Origin: Geotalea toluenoxydans JCM 15764
GTDB taxonomy: Bacteria > Desulfobacterota > Desulfuromonadia > Geobacterales > Geobacteraceae
Assembly: GCF_001311985.1 (NCBI RefSeq)
Contig: NZ_BBCJ01000015.1
Location: 56,238-120,237 of the forward strand
Direction of reading: 5' to 3'
Length of the DNA: 64,000 bases
The position numbers and the translations under genes are program-made. Below are positions 9,601 through 20,866 of the stretch, in pieces. Numbering within the stretch: position 1 is the first letter of the stretch; the number at the start of each line of letters is the position of its first letter. Below the pieces are notes generated by a model that was not told where the DNA came from, did no database searches, and saw only the letters and a list, made by a program, of their open reading frames with translations.

Positions 9601-12600
9601 CGGCTGGAGCCCGCAGCAGGGAATTGGTAAAGAGCAGGTGACTTGCCAGTTGCTGGAAACGGCGCGCTTCGTCAGGCTGAAGGCGAAGCATCTGCAACTC
9701 CTGCTGCGCCGAATTCCAGGCAAAATCCATGGCCCGTTGGGTGGCGTGGGGGTCGCTGTATTTGTCCATCTGCAGCAGCACCTGGTCGCGGGTTGCCCCG
9801 GCAGCGAGCACCAGTAAAATACGGGCACGCCCCCCCGGTTCCAGGGTAAGACTCTGTTGCAAGCTGAGAACCGGATCGAGCACAAACCCCTGGCTTTTGC
9901 CGAGCTCCTGCACGGCCCCCATGGGATTGGCCAGGGTTCGGCCGCGGCCGATGAACCGTCTCCGGTCGGTTTCGAACTGCCACTTGTTTTCCGTGAAGGA
10001 GTCATCTCCGGCCTGCTCGAAGGTCAAGCGGTGGGCCACATAAAGGGGGGGGTCGTTCTCGCTCCGCGATCGCCGGTAGGCCAGGAGCGCTTGATGGCCA
10101 GGCACTGCTTCGGTCTGGATGAAGAGCTTGTTGAAGGCCGGGTGCTGCCGGTCTGCGTTGTGGGGTGCCATGGAGAGTTCGATATAGCTGGTCAGGTTCA
10201 GGTGGCGGGCGCGGGCAGAGCGGTTTACCAGGGTGATCCGACGGATTTCCACATCGTCTTCCGGTGAGACGACGACTTCTGTTTCCGTATGGATTCCGTA
10301 ATCGGTGCGCCGGAATATGGCCCGGTCCAGTGAAAAGTCCACGGTATAGCCATCCGGCTTGCTTCCCACCGGATGCCAGGCCGTAGACCAGAGGCGATCC
10401 TGGTCGGCCTCATGGATGTAGCAAAAGGTACCGAACCCATCACGGGTCTGATCCGACCGCCAGCGGGTGAGTTCCTGGTTTCCCCACTGACTGTAGCCGC
10501 CACCGCTGTTGGTAATCATCAGACCGTAGCGACCGTTGGAGAGTAGAAGACTCTTCGGCGTGTTCGTATGGGGCGTGGTAAAGGTGCTGCCTGCCGGCGC
10601 GATCAGATCTTCACCCAAAAGCTCCGGCTCATTTGGCCGCGTCGAGATCAGGTGCAATGGCGGCAAGATAGGGATGCGCTCTTGAAGAAGGGCCTCGAAG
10701 GCACGCACACGGGGCTCGCTATGAAAGCGGCGCGGGAACGGATTGCCATGGAGGAAGTTGGTCAAAGCCAGGAACGCCATCCCCTGGTGGTGGGCCATAT
10801 AGCTTCGATGATCACCCCTCGCTTTAGGGTCTGGCTGCCGGCGTCCCGCTGGGGTTGCCGGCTGAAATCCATGCTTCGTAGTAGCCGTACTCCCCGAGCA
10901 TGCCTAACCCGGTCAGTTTATGCAGATTTTTCACCGTCTCGTCCGGGGCTACATTCAGCGCCAGCAGCGTGGCATAGGGAGCGACGACCAGCTTGTCCTC
11001 GAGTCCCCGCTTTAAGCCAAGAGACGGAACACCGAATGCCTTGTACTGATAGTTCTTGTTCAGGTCCAGATCGGCAAAGCCAGACTCGGAGATGCCCCAC
11101 GGCACACCATGGGTGCGGCCATAGGCAATCTGAACGGAAACCGCTTCTTTGGCAGCCTTGTCAAGAAGGGAGTTGCCGTAGGAGTGCTGGAACAGGAGCG
11201 GCATCAGATATTCAAACATGGTCCCGGTCCAGCTGAGCAGCACCCGTTGCCGACCGATGGCGCCGTAGGGGCGGCTCATGGAGAACCAATGTTCCAGTGG
11301 AACATCCTCCCGGGTGATAGCGACGAAACTGCCAAGCCGGGCCTCACTGGCCAGGAGGTCGTAGCTGGAGACGTCGAGACGGTTTGAAGAGACGTTATAG
11401 CCGATGGCGAACAGTTTTCGCTTCGGGTCATAGAGGAATCCCATGTCCATGCCGGCAGACAGTTTGCGGACGTCTGTGCGCAGCTGCTCAGCCACTGCCA
11501 GTGTTTCCCCCGCCAGCCACTGGGAGGTAGCAAATGCCTCGATGATCCGGTTGATCCAGGGAGCGAGGTGCTCTGCAGCTTGGGGGGACTCTGCCTGAAC
11601 GGCTTTCAGAATCCGGATTGAATCCACCAGGCCGTGGGCAAGGTCAAAGAGGGGCGGCGCTTTGGACAAGTCCTGACGGATGGCGAGAAGAGCCGGCTGG
11701 CCCAGCGGGGCCAGTTCCAGTTCCGTCTTCTCGGCAAGAATTTCCGCCCAGTTAAGATAGCGATTGGCGATCGTCAGCCACGCTGCCACCTGTTCCTCCA
11801 TCTCACCGGCCCAGGAGGCCGCACCTTTTGGCACCGGAGAGACCCTGAAACTGGCCTCCATTTCCCGCAGCAGGCCCAGTGCTTCACCCAGGTGATCGGA
11901 TGGAGATTGCCACTGGCTCAAGAGCGTGTCGAGGATCCGGATATCGAAGCCACCAAGCCGCTCCGTGCCTGCCACCTGCTTGAGGATGCTGCCGGTATCG
12001 TAAAAGCCGGCAAAGGCCTTGCCATCCAGAACCGGTCCATTCACCAGCTCGTCAAGCCCTTGTTCCAGAGCCACCAGGGCACCAAGCAGGTTGCCGCTGT
12101 CGACGCCTGAAACGTAGCGCGGTTCGAGGGGGGCCAAAGTCTGGATATCGTACCAGTTCAGGAGGTGACCCTGATGGAGTTCCAGACGGCCAATGGTTTT
12201 CATGGTGCGGGTCAGTGACTCGATAACCTGGTTGATGGTGAGGTAGCCGCAATCATGGGCGCCCAAGGCGCTGGTCATCCACAGGCCGATGTTGGTGGGG
12301 CTGGTACGCATGGCCAGGTGATTGAGATGGGAGACCTGGTAGTTGTCGGGGGGCAGCCATGATGTTTCCTCGCTGACAAATGTTGAGAAATAACGCCAGG
12401 TTCGGCGGGCGACCTGCCTGAGGAAATGGCGATCCTTTTCCGGCAGGGGACAGTCTTCCTGGCGCTCAGCCGGGCGAAGGTTCAGGAGCCAGCCAAGCAG
12501 CGGCGAGAAAAACCATAGCCCAAGCCAGGGGAGTGCCAGGGGCAGGCTCTCGGGCATGGCCTGCCAGATCGCCCATCCAGCAGCGCCACTGAAGAGGCTG

Positions 12601-15600
12601 CCCAAGGTCAGACTGGCAATGAAAACCGGCTGGCGGCGGGAGGCCTTCCAGTGGGTAGCCTGGGCTGTCCATTCCAGCAGCCCGCGCCGGGAGATCAGGC
12701 GGCGGTACCAGACCCGGGCAATGGCATCCAGGGCCACGGCTGCCTGGTGGGGCAGTAGCGCAGCATCGGCGGTCGCCCGTAGTAAATCGTGCATCACCTT
12801 TGACAGGTCAAAGTACTTTAACCCCTTGCGGGTGGTGGCCATGGTAAAGGGCTGTGCCAGCGGGTGAAAGAGAAGCTGCATGCCCACAACCAGGGTGGCG
12901 ATGGCGCCTATTCTCGGGGAAGCTAGCCAGGAGGCATTCAACAAGCAGAGGCTCAAGGCCGGCAAAAGGCTTCGGCGCAGGTTGTCGAGAATCTTCCAGC
13001 GATTCAGCAGAGAAAGGGGGTTTGCCCCCCGTCCGCCCTTGGCCTGGGGCACACGGGGGAAAATCCAGCCGGCGATCTGCCAGTCACCACGAATCCAGCG
13101 ATGGGCCCGACTGCTGTAGCTCTGGTAGCCTTGGGGGAACTCGTCGAACAGCTCGATATCGCTGGCCAATCCAACCCGCACATGGGCACCTTCGATCAGG
13201 TCATGGCTTAGGACCCACTCTTCGGGAAACCGCCCCGACAGCAACCGGCTGAAGGCGCGCACGTCGTAGATCCCCTTGCCATGGTATGACCCTTCCCCGC
13301 TCAGGTCCTGATAGACATCGGAAACCGCCTGGGTGTAAGGGTCGATACCCACTGCATCGGCAAAGAGCCGGCTGAAGGTGGAGACACTGGTGCTTGGCAG
13401 GGACGGGCTCACCCGCGGCTGGATGATCGTGTAGCCGGCCACGATGTTTCCCGCGGCATCGAATCGCGGCTGATTGAGGGGGTGAGCCAGCGTTTCCACC
13501 ATCCGGCGGGCCGCTGCGTGCGGCAGCTGCGTGTCGCTGTCCAGGGTAATGATGAAGCGCACGTCGGTGAGATGATCCGCATCGCCAACATAGACCAGAG
13601 GCAGAGCGCCATCCGGCCGCGTACCGTCGATCAGGCGGTTCAGTTCCTCCAGCTTCCCCCGTTTGCGCTCCCAGCCGATGAATTTTTGTTCTGACTCAGT
13701 CCAGGTCCGTTCCCGATGAAAGAGGAAAAAACGATTGCCCCCATGACGCTGGTTGAGAGCTTCCAGGCAGGTCCTGGCCGTCTGCAGGAGCTCCCTGTCG
13801 TCTTCATGGGAAAGCGTCACTGAATCGGTGTAGTCCGTGAAGAGGCTGAAGAGCAGGTTTGCTTCCTTGTTGGCCAGATAACGGATCTCCAGCTTCTCCA
13901 CCTCGGCGCGTACCGTCTCACCGTTGGTCAGCATCATCGGCACGACCACCAGGGTGCGGAAAGCGTCGGGAATCCCCGAATCCGCAAAATCCATCTTGGG
14001 CAGGGTCCGGGGAGGGAGAAGTCGTGTGACCAGGTAGTTGACGACCTCGATGGCCAGTTGGCTGACCGGGATCAAAAGGAGCAGCACCAGCCCCAGGCTG
14101 ATGACGGTTGATACGCCGGTCAGGCCAAAGACGGCGATCGGTGAGAGAAACAGAGTGGAGAAACCAACGATGCCCAGGGCGTAGACGGCAGCATGGTGGC
14201 GATAGACCCATTCCAGGGTGCGATAGTGAAGTGCTTCTCGGCAGGGGAGCAGCCGGGCCAGCTCAGCCCGTCCCGCACCCGTCAACCAGGTGCCCACGTG
14301 GTGGAGCCGATCATCGGTCGCCCCTTCATGCGGAGCCACTGTCGCCAGCTTAACGACCCGTTCCGCAACCTCTTCCTCGCTCATGGCTGCGCGACGGGCC
14401 AGCTCTTCGACCGTGCGCCGGCAGCGGTCACGTGTCATGAAATCCATCCCCGCGTAAATCCCGGCAGGATCGCGGCGCAGTATCGACTCAACTTTACTCA
14501 GCTTCTCAAAGATCTCCCGCCAGTCCAAAAGGGCAAGCTGGCGCAGACTGGTGAAGGCGTTGCCGCAGGACAACTGCTCACTGGTTTGCCGGTTCTGCTC
14601 ACGCTGATGGAGGTCCTGCAGGGACGTTTTCAGCGTGCGCTCCAGCCAGCTCTGCACCGGCGCCAAGGCTGCCGCTTCGTCATAGAGCAGGCCAACCAGT
14701 TGGGCACCGAAATAGGGGGTCGGGTGTGGCACGGTAGCAGCAAGTTCCGCCAGGAGCGCGAAGAGTTGGTTAGTGTCGCGACGATTGGCGGCGATCAACC
14801 GATTGGCCCAGAAGTCCGCAAGCTGACGTTCGTGCAAGTCTGCCAGGGCGGTGACTGCAAGGCTCTGGATGCTTTCGATCAAGGCGATGCGCAGCATCTG
14901 CGGAATTGCCCAGAGTTCGCCGATGGTCAGCGTGCGTACCGATTGATGGGCCTCAATGAATGCCTGGATATTTTCCCGGTCCAGACGCTGCTCCGTATGG
15001 GAAACGAGATCCTTGGCAAGGCCGTATATGCAGGGCAAGCCACGATACGGATCTGACGACAGCGTAGGCAGCAGCTGATAAAAGCTGCGGGGCAGGTTCA
15101 GCAGAACATCGCGGGCGTTTCCTTCGAGTATGTACTCGTTATCCAAGATCCAATCGGCGGCCGGAGTTGCTTTCTGCTCCAGGCGGCTCGCTGCGGTGAG
15201 ATCCTTGCAAACCTGACGGACCCATTGACGGGACTGCTTGATACGCTTGAGCAGCTCGGTAGTGTGCTGCGGGCTCGGGTCCACTTGCTGCTCACCGGCA
15301 TGACGCCGGGCATGTTCCTGAATCTGTGTCGGAGACAGCTTTGCCGCAGGGCGCCGCGCCTCGCCCCGTCGCTCCCTCTTTGGGTGCATGGCGAACAGGG
15401 CCGGTGGTATTTCACTTGTTTTCCGCAGCATAGCCACGGGATGCTGTAAAGAATCGACTGGTGCCTGGAGAATCAGCACCGACTCTCCCGGGACGAGCCA
15501 GCGGGCATGATCGCTTATGATTTTATGATCTATGCCGTAGCGGGAGCGCCGTAACCAAACCAGTCCGGCCACTGCACCGATGGAGGCACTCGTCAGGATG

Positions 15601-15872
15601 ATGGTCAGGGGGGTAGAAATATTACCGGCGGGAATCAACTGCAACCAGTGCAGGAGGAAAGAGCCGACACCTCCGGTAACGCCGAACAGAAGGCTCACCA
15701 GTATCGCCCCGACGGCACGGCGCCAGACGAAGGGGTCCGTCAGGCGAATGTCCCCATCTTTCCCTTTATGTATGAGGGCGGTACGGCGGAAACCCTGTCG
15801 TCCTAATTGCCGGAGAGCGTTCCTGGATTCGTCCTGTTTTGCGAAATAACAAATGATAACGCCAGCATCCAC
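6666..15872 (-). CDS. ndvB: Cyclic beta-1,2-glucan synthase (GT84 + GH94), frame broken at three sites
   Basis: A giant inner-membrane enzyme that primes, elongates and cyclises beta-1,2-glucan for the periplasm. The N-terminal half (from GTG 15872) has membrane segments near residues 50-105 and a glycosyltransferase-84 core with LDSDTQLPHA and HRWIRGDWQIAGW. The C-terminal half is a GH94 phosphorylase-type module with YMAHHQGM, GTGDWNDGMNLVG (the catalytic Asp loop) and SWYTGSAAWMYRAW. The frame breaks near 10873, 10807 and 6889. Adding one G/C at each restores EAMDF, IIRSYMAHHQG and WEGFSLRYRHG. The repaired length is 3069 residues, slightly longer than the roughly 2800-2900 usual for characterised Cgs/NdvB. 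It stands alone between convergent and divergent neighbours. Upstream, 15873-16173 shows no gene. Confidence 0.9.
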
Positions 15873-16173
15873 AATATGTTCCTTTGCACCTGCAGTCCAA
15901 GCATTCGGCCAATGAAGGATTCACTGAACGGTAAGCTCGGAAAGGAACTGTACGGATTGTTCCAGAGGAAAGACTGAGAAGTGGCTGGTGAGGACCGGAA
16001 TGGAGAGGCTTCGAAATGACTAAGAGAAACGCTTTCGGAAGGTGGGTCAAGGTTCACTGTACGCTGTTCCTAACGTAATAGATATGTTTGATTCTCAAAG
16101 AGACACGAAGTTAAGCGGCTAGTTTAGTTTCGAAGGCCATCGGGCAAGCCTTTTCCGTCAAAAAAGTACCTTC

Positions 16174-16236
16174 TTGACAGCTTTATAAAAATGATTACTA
16201 TAGTATTCATAAAGCACTTAATGATTACTATAGTAT
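16174..16236 (+). promoter_or_regulatory. hipBA promoter with twin palindromic operators
   Basis: TTGACA at 16174-16179 and TACTAT at 16196-16201 (16-bp spacer) form a sigma-70 type promoter. A 16-bp repeat ATGATTACTATAGTAT occurs at 16191-16206 and again at 16221-16236, 30 bp apart. Each contains the perfect palindrome TACTATAGTA. The first copy covers the -10 element, as expected for autorepression by HipB. Confidence 0.75.
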
Positions 16237-16247
16237 CCAATGGTGAG

Positions 16248-16592
16248 ATGATGCCTTCTCCACAGAACAGAACTTTTCTCCCTGCAACTCAAGATGCAAC
16301 GGAACTTCTCGGCAAGTTAATCAAGCTGAACAGAAGAGAGCGCAAAATGTCAGAGGACGATCTGGCGGGACGTGCGGGTATTAGTAGACGGACCTTGCAA
16401 AGGATCGAACGGGGAGACCCACGGTGCGCTATCGGTCTTTTTTTTGAGTTGGCTGTCCTTGTGGGGGTGAAATTGTTCGATATGGACGATCGTGCTACTC
16501 TCGCTCTGCACCTTGGCCGGGTTAACGACAAACTCGCGGTTCTACCTAGCCGGGTCCGCTCTTCAACGAGGGCAGTAGATGATGACTTCTGA
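16248..16592 (+). CDS. hipB: HipB-like antitoxin, XRE-family repressor
   Basis: A 114-residue DNA-binding protein. The frame is open from 16191, but that stretch is the operator and promoter, so the start is placed at ATG 16248 behind GGTGAG. The helix-turn-helix reads LAGRAGISRRTLQRIERGD, with upstream KLIKLNRRERKMSEDD, an XRE/HipB-type fold. By family knowledge it neutralises HipA and represses the operon through paired operators, and the twin palindromes just upstream fit this. It overlaps hipA by 14 bp (16579-16592), indicating coupled translation. Confidence 0.85.
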   Translation: MMPSPQNRTFLPATQDATELLGKLIKLNRRERKMSEDDLAGRAGISRRTLQRIERGDPRCAIGLFFELAVLVGVKLFDMDDRATLALHLGRVNDKLAVLPSRVRSSTRAVDDDF

Positions 16593-17879
16593 CCAAAGCC
16601 CCAAAGAGCTGTATGTGTGGATCTGGCTTCCTGGTGAGACCAAACCCGTCGTTGCAGGAAAACTGACGGCCCATGGAACGACCTACATCTTTAACTATGG
16701 TCGCAGCTACCTCAGCCGAGATAATGCTATCCCTATTTATGATACAGAATTACCGCTCCGCCAAGGACTGATCCCCCTGCTCCCTGGTCTCAGCATACCG
16801 GGCTGTTTGAGAGATGCAGCCCTGATGCTTGGGGGCGAAGAGTAATTCTGAACAGGAGGTTCGGGACAAAAGCCGCGCATATGGATCCCGGCACCATTGA
16901 TGAATTGACTTACCTGATCGAATCGGGATCAGAGCGGATCGGTGCGCTGGATTTCCAGCTTTCTCCAACGCACTATGAACCGAGGCAGGCCACTGGCGCG
17001 CTTCTTGAGGAGCTAGTCGAAGCCGCGGAGCTGATAGAAAGAGGAATACCTCTGACGCAGGAGCTCGCTCAGGCTCTGCAGCACGGCACCTCTATCGGCG
17101 GTGCTCGGCCCAAAGCCCTGGTTGAAAGCAATTCTCATAAATATATCGCCAAATTTTCGACTTCCACTGATGTGTACTCGGTCGTTAAGGCCGAGTTCAT
17201 TGCCATGAGATTAGCTGCCATAGCAGGTTTGAAAGTAGCCCCTGTTTCGCTTTCAAAGGCCGCCGGAAAAGATGTGCTGATGGTTGCCCGCTTCGATCGC
17301 ATCCCAAAAGGTGCTGAGTGGCAGCGAAAGGGGATTGTTTCTGCACTTACAATGCTGCAGCTGGACGAGATGATGGCGAGGTATGCCAGCTATCATGATT
17401 TGGCGAATCTGGTGCGGGAAAAATTTACAGACGCACCGGGAACACTTCGAGAACTTTTCTCCCGCATTGTCTTCAACATCCTTATGGGCAACACCGACGA
17501 TCACGCCCGTAACCACGCTGCCTTTTGGGACGGCCGCATGCTGAAGCTTACCCCGGCATATGACATCTGTCCGCAGCCCAGACACGGGCGAATCGCCTCA
17601 CAAGCCATGCAGATAGTGGGTAATAACAGCTCAAGCCGTATAATCACTTGCCTGGAGGCCGCTCCCCATTTCCTGCTTAACGAAGAAGAGGCTCTCGAAA
17701 TTGTGGAACGGCAGATTGATTGCATTGAGGGAAATTGGTCAAAGGTCTGCGATGAGGCAGCTTTGAGCCCGGTAGATCGCAATCTTTTATGGCGAAATCA
17801 AGTATTGAATCCGTTTGCCTTCGAAGGCTTGGACGGTGGTCCTTTTGAAGGGTCGGCCCGCAGGTTCGGCCAAGGATGA
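16579..17879 (+). CDS. hipA: HipA-type serine/threonine kinase toxin, frame broken near 16822
   Basis: Two open frames (88 and 332 residues) are the N- and C-terminal parts of one HipA of 433 residues. Restoring one C in GCCCTGATG near 16822 gives AAPDAWGRRVILNRR and joins them. The N-terminal part has the HipA N1-like beta fold (VWIWLPGETKPVVAGKL). The C-terminal part has the kinase core, with IGGARPKALVE (nucleotide loop), NILMGNTDDHARNHA (catalytic N-x-x-D-H-x-x-N region) and LTPAYDICP. HipA kinases phosphorylate a tRNA synthetase and cause growth arrest in studied cases. The target here is unknown. It converges on an L,D-transpeptidase gene 31 bp away. Confidence 0.88.
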
Positions 17880-17909
17880 GGAAAAGTGTTGATGCCTGAA
17901 AAAGACCGT

Positions 17910-18877
17910 CTATGGCCGTATTTCCACAACTGTACCGTTTGGCACTGCTTGGCAATTTCCGCTATTTCTTCGTCGGTTACGGCAATACATCCCTTGGTCC
18001 AATCGGCCTTGGTGTGCAGATCGCCAACATAGGAGAAACCATTCTTGAGGCCGTGGATCATGATGTTTCCTCCCGGAGCAACACCCAGTTCTTTTGCCCG
18101 CCTTTTGTCCCGCTCATTTGGATAGGAAATATGGAGAGCAAAGTGATAGCGGCTGTCCCTGTTTCTTGAATCGATGAAGTAGGTTCCTTCCGGGGTCCTG
18201 TTATCTCCCTGCCTTTCTTTCGGGCCGTCTGGATTTCCCCCCAGGGCTATCCGGTAGGTTTTGAGCACCTCGCCCTTGGAGAACAAGGTCAAACGCCGCT
18301 GTTTTTTTTCTATCAGAATCCTGTCTGCAGTCACCTTCTGAATCGTCAGGGCGGAGATTTTCTGTTCCAGCCCTTCGATCTTTTTCTGCAGCAGGGCAAT
18401 CTCGGACTCCTTGCCTTTCACCTCGTGCCGGAGCGTTGCAGCCTCGTGCCGGAGTGTCTCGTTCTGTTGCTGCTGTGCCGCAATCGCCCCGTCCTTGAGT
18501 GTGACATTGTTGATATAAAATATCATCATCTCACTGTCCTGCCGGTAGCCACTGCCAGGATAATCCCTTACGAGTTTCTTAAAGCATTCCAGGGCTTTTT
18601 CATAATCTTTCTGCTCATTCTGCGGATGCCCATGAATAACGCCCATCTCGAACAGAACCCTGTCCCCCATGGTGGGATGTTGTTCCTTGATCTGCTTGTA
18701 CTTGGAGAGGGCGGAGTGGTAACTGCCCTGGCTGAATAGTTTGTTCGCTTCTTCGAAGGTCGGCCTGGCTTTATATTCTTCACTGAAATGACTGCATCCG
18801 CAGATAAGGGCAATTACCATGCAGATACAGAAATGACATAGTCTGCGGCCCCTCTTTGATTTGACACTCTCACCCAT
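17910..18877 (-). CDS. Lipoprotein L,D-transpeptidase (TPR-coiled coil-YkuD), frame broken near 17948
   Basis: Start ATG 18877 begins MGESVKSKRGRRLCHFC with a lipobox ALICGC, so this is a probable lipoprotein. Residues about 30-110 resemble BamD/YbgF-type TPRs (EEANKLFSQGSYHSALSKY). A coiled coil follows (LRHEAATLRHEVKGKESEI). A YkuD catalytic domain ends the protein with NIMIHGL and DWTKGCIAV, where His and Cys form the active site. The frame as given reads through and would overlap hipA. Adding one G near 17948 gives AKAVPNGTVVEIRP and a stop at 17910-17912, the usual YkuD ending, for 322 residues. It should cross-link peptidoglycan or attach protein to it in the periplasm. It is separated from the upstream lipoprotein gene by a terminator-like hairpin. 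Confidence 0.88.
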
Positions 18878-18904
18878 TTGCACTGGCCAGACCTCTAAAA
18901 TTGT

Positions 18905-18942
18905 AGATAAAGAATTGGCAGGGCTTTGCGACCCTGCCAATT
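18905..18942 (-). terminator. Hairpin terminator after the Lpp-like gene
   Basis: AATTGGCAGGG and CCCTGCCAATT form a perfect 11-bp stem, followed on the minus strand by CTTTATC. It lies 16 bp beyond the stop of the Lpp-like lipoprotein and just before the transpeptidase start, so the two may be only partly co-transcribed. Confidence 0.6.
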
Positions 18943-18958
18943 GCATTATCCGTAGACC

Positions 18959-19278
18959 TTACTTCCTCATGGATTTCTGGAAAATAGCTTCAGCTTTCGC
19001 CGCCTTTTCATCTGCGGCCTTTTCTCTCTCCGCAGCTGCCTTTTCCCTTTCCTCTGCCAATTTTAATGCATTTTCGACGCGGGCTGCAGCAGCATCGGCC
19101 TGCAGCTTGGCGGCATCGGCTGCCGCCTTGGCAGCTTGTGCATCTCGAATGGCTGATCAGCTTTTGCCCCGGTCAACTGTTCCTGGGCCTGCACTTTCTC
19201 CAGTTCACCGGTTGTTGCACATCCCGTCAACGCGGCAAAAGCAAGCCCTATTACGATAACCAAAAGACTTTTCTTCAT
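18959..19278 (-). CDS. Lpp-like Ala-rich coiled-coil lipoprotein, frame broken near 19153
   Basis: Start MKKSLLVIVIGLAFAALTGC is a clear lipoprotein signal with lipobox LTGC, preceded by an AAGGAGGAG site. The given frame ends in low-quality sequence. Adding one G near 19153 yields 106 residues, with a long Ala/Lys/Glu coiled coil (AAKAAADAAKLQADAAAARV, then EREKAAAEREKAADEKAA) and a C-terminus ending SMRK. This layout (short lipoprotein, heptad coil, C-terminal Arg-Lys) resembles Braun lipoprotein, whose terminal Lys is linked to peptidoglycan by L,D-transpeptidases. The two neighbours are both L,D-transpeptidases. Outer-membrane-to-wall tethering is therefore a good inference, though not proven by sequence. 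Confidence 0.78.
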
Positions 19279-19367
19279 TGCTAACTCCTCCTTTTTTTTT
19301 GAATTTCCCTCTGCAAAAAGAGGGAACGCGTAAAGCTCCCATATCTCCCCACCCCGGAAAGGGGCGA

Positions 19368-20697
19368 CTATATCTTCTTCTCAGGTTCGATCAATATGCC
19401 GTCGATCTCCAAATCTATTTTCAAGCGTTTGACCGCATCTTTGGCGGCATTGATATCGTCAAAAGGGCCGGCGATTACCCGGTGGCCATCGCTCTTCGAT
19501 AACACCCGTGCCGGGATTGGCGGACCCTGGTGATTGATAATGGCGGCAATTCGCAGAGCTTCGATTTCATCCCGCATTTTAGCAGCCAGGACATACCACG
19601 CGTCCGATTTCAGTTCAGGGACTTCCGGCTTGCCATACAATTTTACCGGATGTTCAACCTCTATCGGCTTCTCAGCCTCCTCTCCATCCCCTTGACTCAT
19701 CTCGATGGGAATGGGGATCCCCCGGGCCTCGACCTGTACATTCTTGATTTTTTTCCAGTCAAGGGTGCGTGCCCCTTTCTTTTCCATGGCTTTCAGTTTC
19801 GCATAGATCCTTTCCAATTCAAGGGCGCCCGAGCCTTCCTGGGGCTTATGGGCTTCCAGGTAAAGGACGCCATTATCCTGACCGATGAGGTAGGGCTGGT
19901 TGACAATGACAACCGGTGTCTTTAGCGGGGTGTCATCGTAGAGCATCTTCACGTTTTCCGGATAGAGTCTCAGGCAGCCATTGGATGCATTAAGACCGAT
20001 GCTGGCCGGTTTATTGGTGCCGTGAATCAGGTAACTGGGTTTACTCAAATAGAGCGCGCATTCTCCCAGGGGGTTGAGGGGGCCGGGCGGAACCCGGCGG
20101 GCAGAGGATCCCCTTTTTTGCGATGATCCTCTGCTATTGAAGCAGGCACATACCAGGTCGGCCGGCTTACCTTGCGCTGCACGAACATCTGACCCATGGG
20201 AGTGGGCCGCTCCTTGGTCCCGATCCCAACCGGGTAGGTTGTCACCACCAGTGCGTTGTTATCCCCCTTATAGTGAAGAGCCTCATGGTGGCCAGGTTGA
20301 CGACGATGCCTTTGCGGGAGGCATCGGGCAGGGTGAAACGCAGCGGCAGAATTACCTGCTCCCCTTCCTTGGGCACCCATATGTCCACCCCCGGATTGGC
20401 GGCGCTGATTGCCGTGACTCCCAGGCTGAAGTGCCGTGCCACATCCGGCAGGGTATCCCCCTTTTCGAGCTTCACGATACCTAGCCGGCCAATGACTTCG
20501 TCGCCCCGTGCAACGCGAAACCTGGTCTTTTCAATCTCCTTTGCCGGGACGGAAGATTGGTCCGGGTAGTAAGGCAATGGCTCATCCGGTGCCCTTTGCA
20601 TGGCAACGCATCCATTGAGGGATAGGATGACCAGGCAGAGGGCCATCAGGCGAAGCGGGAAATTGGATGAGAATGACAGGTCAAATGTTCGGCACAT
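19368..20697 (-). CDS. LysM-YkuD L,D-transpeptidase with SPOR-like C-terminus, frame broken near 20274 and 20095
   Basis: Three overlapping frames join into 443 residues after restoring one G/C at 20274 (giving MRLFHYKGDNNALVV) and at 20095 (giving PAGVPPGPLNPLGECALYL). The N-terminus carries a lipobox LSLNGC. A LysM-like segment follows (KLEKGDTLPDVARHFSLG). The YkuD domain has YLIHGTNKPASIGLNASNGC, with catalytic His and Cys. The C-terminus (DAWYVLAAKM, then DGHRVIAGPFDDINAAKDA) looks like a SPOR domain for denuded glycan. It is an ErfK/YbiS-type periplasmic transpeptidase. A GEMM-I riboswitch with an overlapping terminator lies in its leader. The Lpp-like gene follows 89 bp downstream. Confidence 0.87.
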
Positions 20698-20736
20698 GGG
20701 CTAAATGAGACACCTTTCAACAAATGTTTGGACTAC

Positions 20737-20782
20737 AAAAAAAGCCGGGACCGAATATCCTGTGATATTTCGGCAACCCGGC
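20737..20782 (-). terminator. Riboswitch-controlled intrinsic terminator
   Basis: On the minus strand GCCGGGTTGCCGAAATATC pairs with GATATTCGGTCCCGGC around an ACAG loop and is followed by seven Ts. The 5' arm of the stem is also the 3' part of the riboswitch aptamer, so ligand binding should compete with termination. It ends 40 nt before the transpeptidase start. Confidence 0.85.
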
Positions 20783-20866
20783 TGTCTCAGTGAGACCCTA
20801 TAGGCTTTCCGCCCCATTCTTGCAAATGGTTAAGTATTATCGTCTATCTTTCGAATAATTTCCGGC
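20752..20866 (-). ncRNA. GEMM-I riboswitch (c-di-GMP or 3',3'-cGAMP sensing)
   Basis: The minus strand carries AACCATTTGCAAGAATGG, then GGCGGAAAGCC, then AGGGTCTC...GAGACAGCCGGG and TTGCCGA. This follows the GEMM-I order: P1b stem ACCAUU/AAUGG, the GCAAAGCC-like internal strand, and the GGGUU-CCGA 3' side. GEMM-I RNAs bind c-di-GMP. A Geobacter subclass is known to prefer cyclic AMP-GMP, set largely by one nucleotide in the 5' half, which I cannot place with certainty here. The match is strong in the 3' half and weaker in the 5' strand of P1. The switch overlaps a terminator and precedes the LysM L,D-transpeptidase. The remainder of 20867-21113 shows no gene. Confidence 0.82.

Noticed and set aside
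16579..16845. A separate 88-residue gene upstream of a separate hipA
   Set aside because: Its sequence continues in the next frame after one missing C; both parts are halves of one HipA.
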